Of a stretch of DNA of 64,000 bases, positions 58,501-64,000 are shown piece after piece; position 1 is the first letter of the stretch; the number at the start of each line of letters is the position of its first letter. Origin of the DNA: Acephala macrosclerotiorum (Eukaryota > Ascomycota > Leotiomycetes > Helotiales > Mollisiaceae); the NCBI GenBank assembly GCA_014904845.1, contig MU119359.1:1-64000 (forward strand), in the 5' to 3' direction. The position numbers and the translations under genes were made by a program. Under the pieces are notes generated by a model that had not been told where the DNA came from, did not search any database, and saw only the letters and a list, made by a program, of their open reading frames with translations.

Positions 58501-58814
58501 AGACTTGCCCGCGCTTCCTCGTAGACCTTTAGCACTTATACCTCTCAACTCGGTATTCGTGACACGAAACGGAGACGGTTCCGAAAAACCTGCAGGGCGT
58601 ACTTGCTGGCTACAGCATCTGGTGGTTCCTCCATTACGTCGATGTCGCCCTCACCAGTCGCTGAATCTTCGAAATTGGCTGTCCGACGAACATACCGAGA
58701 CAAAAAGATGAATCTGAAGGGTCGAATAAGACACCAAGCCGCGATGGGACCTGGGAAAGGTTGAAAATTTGGAGCCTTCGTAACCTCCAACTTTAGATTC
58801 CCAGATACGCCCTT
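58501..58814. other. Overlapping flanks of two decayed genes
   Basis: Short ORFs on both strands (58844-58545 on minus, 58505-58711 on plus). The missing N-terminal exons of the wax-synthase-like gene may have lain here, but I cannot reconstruct them. Confidence 0.3.
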
Positions 58815-59570
58815 CCAACTCAAGTCTACTCCCAACTTCCCCATGGGGGTCCATTCTTCGTCCCATCCCGCGTCAATTTGCCGCCCATAATATCGTATAT
58901 GTCCTCTTCTCGTACCTCATCTGGGACTTTCTATCGCACCCAGACATGAGGTCCGAGTTCATGGCAGCTCGCGTAGAAGAAATCCCACTTGTCCGCCGTC
59001 TAGGAGAGATCTCAAGCCAGGAGCTTGCCACTCGTTTCGCAGTAACAATCTGGTGCTGGGCAAGTATGTACTTCCTCCAATGAGTCGTCTACGACTTCCT
59101 TGCTCTCCTCTCTGTCAGATCAGGATTTAAGTCGCCCCGGTCCTGACAACCCCTATTTGGAATTCTAGTGGAAGCATGGAGTATGGGACGATTTTGGGGG
59201 TGTGTTTTGGCATGAGCTCCATGCTCGCAAGTTGTCTTCATTGTCGTCGTTTCTTGTAGCCTCGGGATTGAGGATCCCGTGTCGAAAAATGATCGGGAAT
59301 CTGCTGTCTCTGTTCACGACGTTCTTGATTTCGGGATTTGCGCGTTTCGTCGTTGACCTCGTGGTCGTAATTAGGAGTTCAAAGTCTGGTGCTTTGTCAT
59401 TCTTTCTTTTGCAAGAGCTGATGATATGGTTTGAAGGGACTATCAATGTGTCATACAAAAGTGCTGTACCGAGGACTTTAAAAGTCAGAGTGCTAGAGAA
59501 GATGGTAGGATGCATTTGGGTTGTAGTGCTCTCGACTTGGACGAGTCCAGGATATTACTATGCATTGTGA
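58815..59570 (+). pseudogene. Wax-synthase-like membrane acyltransferase, frameshifted and lacking its N-terminus
   Basis: One exon reads FAAHNIVYVLFSYLIWDFLS, then MRSEFMAARVEEIPLVRRLG and ATRFAVTIWCWA to a GTATGT donor at 59064. The acceptor TAG at 59166-59168 leads to EAWSMGRFWG. There the frame slips by one base within 59191-59203, and the next frame carries VFWHELHARKLSSLSSFLVA, SLFTTFLISGFARFVVDLVV, SGALSFFLLQELMIWFE and LEKMVGCIWVVVLSTWTSPG to a stop at 59568-59570. RFWG..FWH is the hallmark of fungal wax-synthase-domain acyltransferases (MBOAT-like membrane enzymes). The slip falls inside it, and no N-terminal exons are clear, so the gene is probably dead. Confidence 0.6.
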
Positions 59571-60032
59571 TAAATATCCTCCGAAGTGAGGGCTGGTTGT
59601 GAGTGCCATATTCCGTCGTCGACAAGAGTCTGCGATTCCGGGAATGGGAAATTCATAAAGGAAAGGAGAAGGGAAAAAGCTGCAATTTGGGGAGGATACT
59701 TCCTCGGGTGGACGGCGACGTACAATCTTGCCAAATTTGGTAGGAGACGAACAGTTCTTCTTCGCAAGCAACGAAACGAAACCTTTGGGCCAGCAATGAA
59801 TAATGTCTAGCTAGAATGCCAAAAGTATACATAGAAGTGAACCAGAAAGGAACGGCCTATGATACAAAGTTGCCGGTGCTCCTCTGAATGCCCAGCGCTT
59901 TCCCCAGCGCCTAATTTGGTCCCTTATGATCTTAACAAAATGGGCAGAAACAGACTTCTTCTCGGTGCACTCGCTTCACCCTTTAATCCGCTTGGCCCTT
60001 TCTGATGTATGATGTCCCAAATCTCATCATCT
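59571..60032. other. Convergent 3' flank, nothing recognised
   Basis: Between the wax-synthase-like relic and the ATG27 stop codon. No protein-like ORF. Confidence 0.4.
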
Positions 60033-61163
60033 TCAAACTGCAGCATAGCCTCCCCTGCTTCCGCCGCCTTGTATCGTGCTCATGACCCGTCGCACCCAGT
60101 CCTTCATCAAATATGGGACATCGCGGATCGTATCGCCGTGAGGTAGTAAATCCCAGCCTCGAGCGCCGTATCTGTTGTAGTTGAGCCAGGATCCGAAGAT
60201 CAGGTAGGCAGCAGTCGAGAGGAAGGCACTGGGAACAAGGTTAGCATAAATTCAATTTAGAGATGGGATCTGGACATGGTGAAACACACATTATGATGAA
60301 CCAAGTGAAGAAACCCCAGTGGCCATTTGGATCGCGATCCTTCTCGCCGCTGGCATCTCGACAGGCATACTTCGTCCTCCATTCCAGCCGCAAAATATCC
60401 GCCTCTTTACCAGTAGTATCGTACTTGAGAAAGTTTAAGCTTGGCGAGCTAGCATCGTCTTCCTTCTCTCCATCTTTAGTGTCGTCCCCCTCTGCACGCT
60501 TGTCTTTCCCAGTGTCATTGTCGTATTCGTCCTCTGGCTTCCAAAGGTTTTCATCTCCAGCTCGAGTCTTGTCACAAAGGAACTCGACAACAACTTTCTG
60601 AGGTCGTTTCACTTCTTTATCCTCCACCTTCACTTTGTGCCATCCGCCATTCATCGTGAGCCGTAGACCGTCCTTTTCTGAGTCCGCATTTGAATCCGAT
60701 TCGGATAAGCTTTCCCATTTGGCGTTGAGATCTTTCCCGCCGAGGTCCCTCAGGTCTCCTGCCAGAGGCCACGAGTCCATCAATACATCCGCCTTTCCAT
60801 CTTTCGAGACGTCTCGTTCGACTGCACAGACTATGGGGAGTTAGTACATCCTACAGCCCCAACAGCAGTTGGGCCTGTCAGCTAGGTCAACATACCTCGA
60901 GCATAATTGGGGCAGTCTATATCCTTATTCTCTCTCTTCAAAGGCCTGCAGATATCGATGGTGTATGTTGTGTTCTTGAAGCCCGAGGCTCTTTCGTCCC
61001 ATTGCAATACCGATTTAGGTCCTCCTAATGCCTTCAACTCTTTCCATTGATGTCCTTTTATTACGATGTTTCCACAGTCGTAGGTTCCACTGGCTATTGC
61101 AAGACCAGGAAGGAGTATCGCTGACAGTAATGCCGCATCGGCCGAGGCGTGAGCTATGCGCAT
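60033..61163 (-). CDS. ATG27: Autophagy-related protein 27
   Basis: Exons 61163-60896, 60830-60290 and 60228-60033 give 334 aa. A signal peptide (ALLSAILLPGLAIASG) is followed by the Cys-containing luminal domain (YDCGNIVIKGHQWKELKALG, YTIDICRPLKRE, DCPNYARVCAVERD). It continues through VVEFLCDKTRAGDENLWKPE and LRLEWRTKYACRD. One transmembrane segment crosses the second intron (HWGFFTWFIIIAFLSTAAYL), then comes the cytosolic tail LNYNRYGARGWDLLPHGDTI, ending GGSRGGYAAV. Atg27 is a single-pass protein of the Golgi, endosomes and phagophore assembly site, involved in Atg9 trafficking. The second intron starts GTGTGT; only this donor joins the helix in frame. Glu/Lys/Asp-rich linker length is typical for filamentous fungi. 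Confidence 0.93.
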
Positions 61164-61586
61164 GATCGAGGTTGGCTATGAGAATCTACGGACAACGGAG
61201 TGTGTTTCGGGTAGGAAGTGGTTGGCAGATATTCTCCGGTTAAGAAGAAAATGAGAATGTGAAGGAATGCAAGAAGTGGTCGTTGTAGAAATACAGTTTT
61301 TGGAAATGTTGTTGACTTGACCTGGATGCTTGGATGACGAGCTTGGTGATCGCCTGCTCGAAATAAAGTTACGCCTCAACTTATGCCTCAGGCATCAATG
61401 CTTAAAGTCACGTGCTAGTGTCAAAGTCTCGCCTGCTGTGGAGTCAGCTGAAACTCCTTCAACACGTCAGCAAGAATATGAGATAAGACGACAAGAAGCC
61501 CTAAGGTAGGTAGCTCTTTTATTTATGTTCTCTCTTCTTTTCTTTCTCTGTGTTTTCATCGCACCGTGTTCTGTTTTCCAAGCATC
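61164..61586. promoter_or_regulatory. Divergent promoter region of ATG27 and the 2EXR gene
   Basis: Separates ATG27 (-) from the 2EXR gene (+). It contains a TCACGTG word near 61409 and a C/T-rich stretch (TCTCTTCTTTTCTTTCTCTG) just before the plus-strand start, typical of fungal core promoters. Confidence 0.35.
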
Positions 61587-62555
61587 ATGGCTATTGAATT
61601 ATCCCAACTTTATCAGCAACTGCCCACAGAACTTCAGCTAAAGATCTGGGAGCATACGCTCGAGCCTCGATGCATCAAAGTCTTCTACGAGACCCCGAAC
61701 GGCCGATCACCTCAAGATGATCAAGGTGGAACCCCTCCTCTGGCTCTGCAAGTTTGCCAGATGCTCAGAGGACAATTCCTCCCTCGATACCCAGAACTCT
61801 TTCAAGGAGGACATGACTCAAGACTCCATGTCCGTCCCCATGTCCGAATCAACCCAGAACTGGATACTCTACTAGTCTACTCTGTCTTGTCATCGTCTCT
61901 CATATATCTGAGCACCGGGGCTTCCAGCCAAGACCTAGCTCGAATTCGACACCTTGCCGTATCGTCGGTACTTTGGCAAACTGCTGTACTTTCTTACGGA
62001 TATCTAGAATGGAGGAACGCAATGACGAAGTTCACAAATTTGGAATCTATAACAATCGTTACCGACCAGAGACTTCCACAGGATGCGACCGAGATACCGC
62101 TGAAGCAGGCAGTCGCGAAAACTCTGCAGTCAGTGCAGGCAGAACATGAAAACTGGGTTATTCCCAGCGTCAGGATCACCAGTACTGACATTACCTGTCA
62201 TGGGGAAGTGGATTCATATAATTCCTTAGACGCAACGGATTTCGCACGAGGAGATGTTAAGGAGGCAATCATCACCGCCTTGATAAGTCCCAAATCTTCT
62301 AGTGGGCCGTGGATCCCAACCCTAAGGCGGCTTCTTAAGAATCAGAAGAGCCCGCGGAGAGCTTATGTTCTTAAACCCTCCATGTTCCACTTGTGGCCTA
62401 ACACGTTGGGAGCTCAAGCTCGAGGGAGGTCAGGTTGGGGTTTGGAAGATTCAGCGATGGTTGTACCCTGTGCTTTGGCAGCGCTCTCTTTGGCGAGCTT
62501 CTTCTTCACTTCTTCACTTGCAGAATCAGAAAGATTTCTTGCTTTTTCGATATGA
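61587..62555 (+). CDS. 2EXR-domain protein
   Basis: A single-exon ORF of 322 aa from ATG 61587 (MAIELSQLYQQLPTELQLKI). The N-terminal motif LPTELQLKIWEHTLEPRCIK is the 2EXR signature (F-box-like, LPxELRxxIW), and is followed by LALQVCQMLRGQFLPRYPEL, as usual for this expanded fungal family. The rest has weakly conserved secondary-structure patterns (DLARIRHLAVSSVLW, FTNLESITIVTDQRL). The C-terminus ends in a hydrophobic stretch (MVVPCALAALSLASFFFTSS). The family has no established biochemical role. No introns are needed. Confidence 0.82.
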   Translation: MAIELSQLYQQLPTELQLKIWEHTLEPRCIKVFYETPNGRSPQDDQGGTPPLALQVCQMLRGQFLPRYPELFQGGHDSRLHVRPHVRINPELDTLLVYSVLSSSLIYLSTGASSQDLARIRHLAVSSVLWQTAVLSYGYLEWRNAMTKFTNLESITIVTDQRLPQDATEIPLKQAVAKTLQSVQAEHENWVIPSVRITSTDITCHGEVDSYNSLDATDFARGDVKEAIITALISPKSSSGPWIPTLRRLLKNQKSPRRAYVLKPSMFHLWPNTLGAQARGRSGWGLEDSAMVVPCALAALSLASFFFTSSLAESERFLAFSI

Positions 62556-62691
62556 TTTCACACGGGTTTAAACTTTAATATCCTAAAGGTTTCCTCTCTA
62601 GCACTAGACTACCCCGCTTCCGCTCGACCGGGTTGGCATATAAGATCTTCGACCCGCATTTCTTGGTTGACTAAAACACAAAAGGCTCGCA

Positions 62692-63753
62692 ATGAGCGAT
62701 ATACACAAGGTTGTGGTCGTTGCTGTAAGTCAGAACACCCCACCAATTCATTTCGGTGTCCATTGTCACGTGTTTCATTTCTCTCTCTCTTGATTGAGTG
62801 GTGCTAACAGCCGACAGACACCAGCCTCCCCGCTTCTCCCATCTCTCCTGCACGAGCTATCGCACAAGCCAAATCTCAGCACCACTATTCTGACCAGAGA
62901 AACCAGTATCTCACTCCTCTCTCACTCTTCACACTCGCACTCTCACAACGATGACCATGCTCACTTTTGTACCGCCTCCGAAATTCAACACATCAAGATC
63001 GACTTCTCTGTGACCGAACTTGAAAAGCAACTCAAGGGCCAAGACGGGGTCGTCTGCCTCTTTAGCGGATCCGACCTCCACCTCTCATCCATGATGGTCA
63101 ACGCCGCCTCCTCAGCAAAAATCAAGCTCTTCATCACTTCTGAGTTCGGCCTTGATACTTCCAACCTGAAAATTCGAGAGCTTTTGCCTCCGTATCAAAC
63201 CAGATTCGAAATCCAAGAGAAGCTACGAAAGAGTAGCGTTAAGTGGAAAGCGTTTTATTCTGGCATCCTGCTCGATGAGGCCATGAAGACGGATGGAGTA
63301 TTTGGTGTTGATGTCATGTGGGGAAGTGTGGTTGTGTTTCCTGGTGCCGACAGTTTGAAAGTTGCGGTCTCGACATATGATGATGTTGCGGAGAAGATCA
63401 TTTCTGCACTGGAAATGAAGGATGGCGATGAGCAGAATGAAGCGTACACTAGTACATTCACTGCCAGCCTGGACGACTTGGTGAAAATTGTTGAAAAGGA
63501 GCTAGACAAGACCTTCGATCGGTATGAAGGCGACTTCGACGGTGCCCGAAAAGGGGCCAAAGAGAGGATGCAGAGAGGTTACTTCGATGGGGGTGTGGCG
63601 TTGATGGGGAGAGTTGCCGTCTGGGATTCAGAGATTGGAGCCTGGGAAAAGTGGTCGAAGAATGAGAATGCTTCCGGCTGGGAGAAAAAGGTTGCGAGGG
63701 TCGCTCAACAGGTCCGAAGTGGAGAGATTGGTGGTGATGGTTGTGGGTGCTGA
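62692..63753 (+). CDS. NmrA-like / isoflavone-reductase-type protein with altered nucleotide-binding loop
   Basis: Exons 62692-62724 and 62818-63753 give 322 aa. The start MSDIHKVVVVA is the first beta strand of a Rossmann fold, but the second exon goes straight into TPASPLLPSLLHELSHKP, where family members carry a Gly-rich GxxGxxG loop. The rest fits the family: LSTTILTRETS, QLKGQDGVVCLFSGSDL, MMVNAASSAKIKLFITSEFG, YQTRFEIQEKLRKSSVKWKA, FYSGILLDEAM and FPGADSLKVAVSTYDDVAEK. A His/Ser-rich insertion (SSHSHSHNDDHAHF) is also unusual. NmrA-like proteins bind NAD(P) as sensors or reductases; without the glycines, classical dinucleotide binding is doubtful. Confidence 0.8.
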
Positions 63754-63788
63754 TATTTGCCCGCTACCGCTGCCATAGCGCGCTTGTC

Positions 63789-64000
63789 TCATAAACTCTG
63801 AGTGTTCCGAGACTTCGGCTTCTCTTCTACATCGATCCAAACCTTTACGCAGCCATAGCATACGCGATGCCCGCACTCACAAATCTCGATATCGCCATAG
63901 TTTCGCTTTCCGCACTGAAATCATTCAGCTCTGTTCATTCTTGTTTTTATTGGCAGCGAGGGGAGAGAAGGAAGTTTCTACTCACTACGTTCCTGCCCAC
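63789..64000 (-). CDS. 3' end of a cysteine-rich, RING-like gene (partial)
   Basis: Last exon 63914-63789 reads CGKRNYGDIEICECGHRVCY, GCVKVWIDVEEKPKSRNTQS and L, then a stop at 63791-63789. It is preceded by a good acceptor (GATTTCAG) and a likely intron reaching a GTGAGT donor near 63985, with the previous exon running off the right edge. The spacing of Cys and His (CECGH..C..C) looks like the end of a zinc-binding domain. Start and family lie outside the window. Confidence 0.5.

Overview
This window is nuclear DNA of a filamentous ascomycete (Pezizomycotina). The signs are protein genes with short introns (mostly 45-120 nt), two HET-domain genes, a RID/Masc1-type DNA methyltransferase, Zn2Cys6 and C2H2 regulators, a fungal hybrid histidine kinase, 2EXR and NmrA-like proteins, and ATG27. 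A helotialean (Leotiomycetes) origin is my guess from protein style; the species cannot be named. There are no rRNA genes and I found no tRNA genes or CRISPR.

Layout. 0.9-2.5 kb: CCCH-finger protein (+). 3.3-5.2 kb: HET-ankyrin gene (-). 6.0-6.6 kb: decayed gene (-). 7.4-8.5 kb: multi-C2H2 protein (-). 9.3-12.8 kb: two SET/MYND (SMYD-like) paralogs, tail to tail. 13.4-15.8 kb: RID-like methyltransferase (-). 17.1-20.2 kb: SRP19/Sec65 and a Pex22-like membrane protein (-). 20.7-22.6 kb: eIF2B gamma (+). 22.6-28.3 kb: gene-poor, with one 90-aa cysteine-rich gene (-). 28.5-29.9 kb: BrlA-like C2H2 factor with a long intron-bearing leader (+). 29.9-33.5 kb: no supported gene. 33.6-35.4 kb: F-box/LRR protein (+). 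36.2-40.0 kb: a doubtful ankyrin gene, an unidentified gene remnant and a broken FAD-linked oxidoreductase. 40.5-43.1 kb: second HET gene (-), with a TIR element just upstream. 44.3-46.8 kb: Zn2Cys6 factor (-). 48.2-52.8 kb: hybrid histidine kinase (+). 53.1-53.8 kb: AhpC/TSA-like protein (-). 54.7-55.9 kb: small multipass membrane protein (-). 56.1-56.4 kb: small interrupted ORF. 56.7-57.2 kb: a 481-bp TA-flanked inverted-repeat element. 57.6-59.6 kb: two broken genes (secreted protein, wax-synthase-like acyltransferase). 60.0-61.2 kb: ATG27 (-). 61.6-62.6 kb: 2EXR protein (+). 62.7-63.75 kb: NmrA-like protein (+). 63.8-64.0 kb: end of a Cys-rich gene (-).

How it fits together. Housekeeping genes (SRP19, Pex22-like, eIF2B gamma, ATG27) alternate with accessory islands holding HET genes, small TIR transposons and gene relics. 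Several relics carry in-frame stops (TAG or TAA) where the same or a neighbouring frame stays protein-like on both sides, and some stops fit C-to-T type changes. The window also encodes the RID-type enzyme linked to repeat-induced point mutation. That link is a hypothesis, not a demonstration. All exon boundaries were placed by eye from GT..AG signals and reading-frame continuity, and most close exactly in phase.
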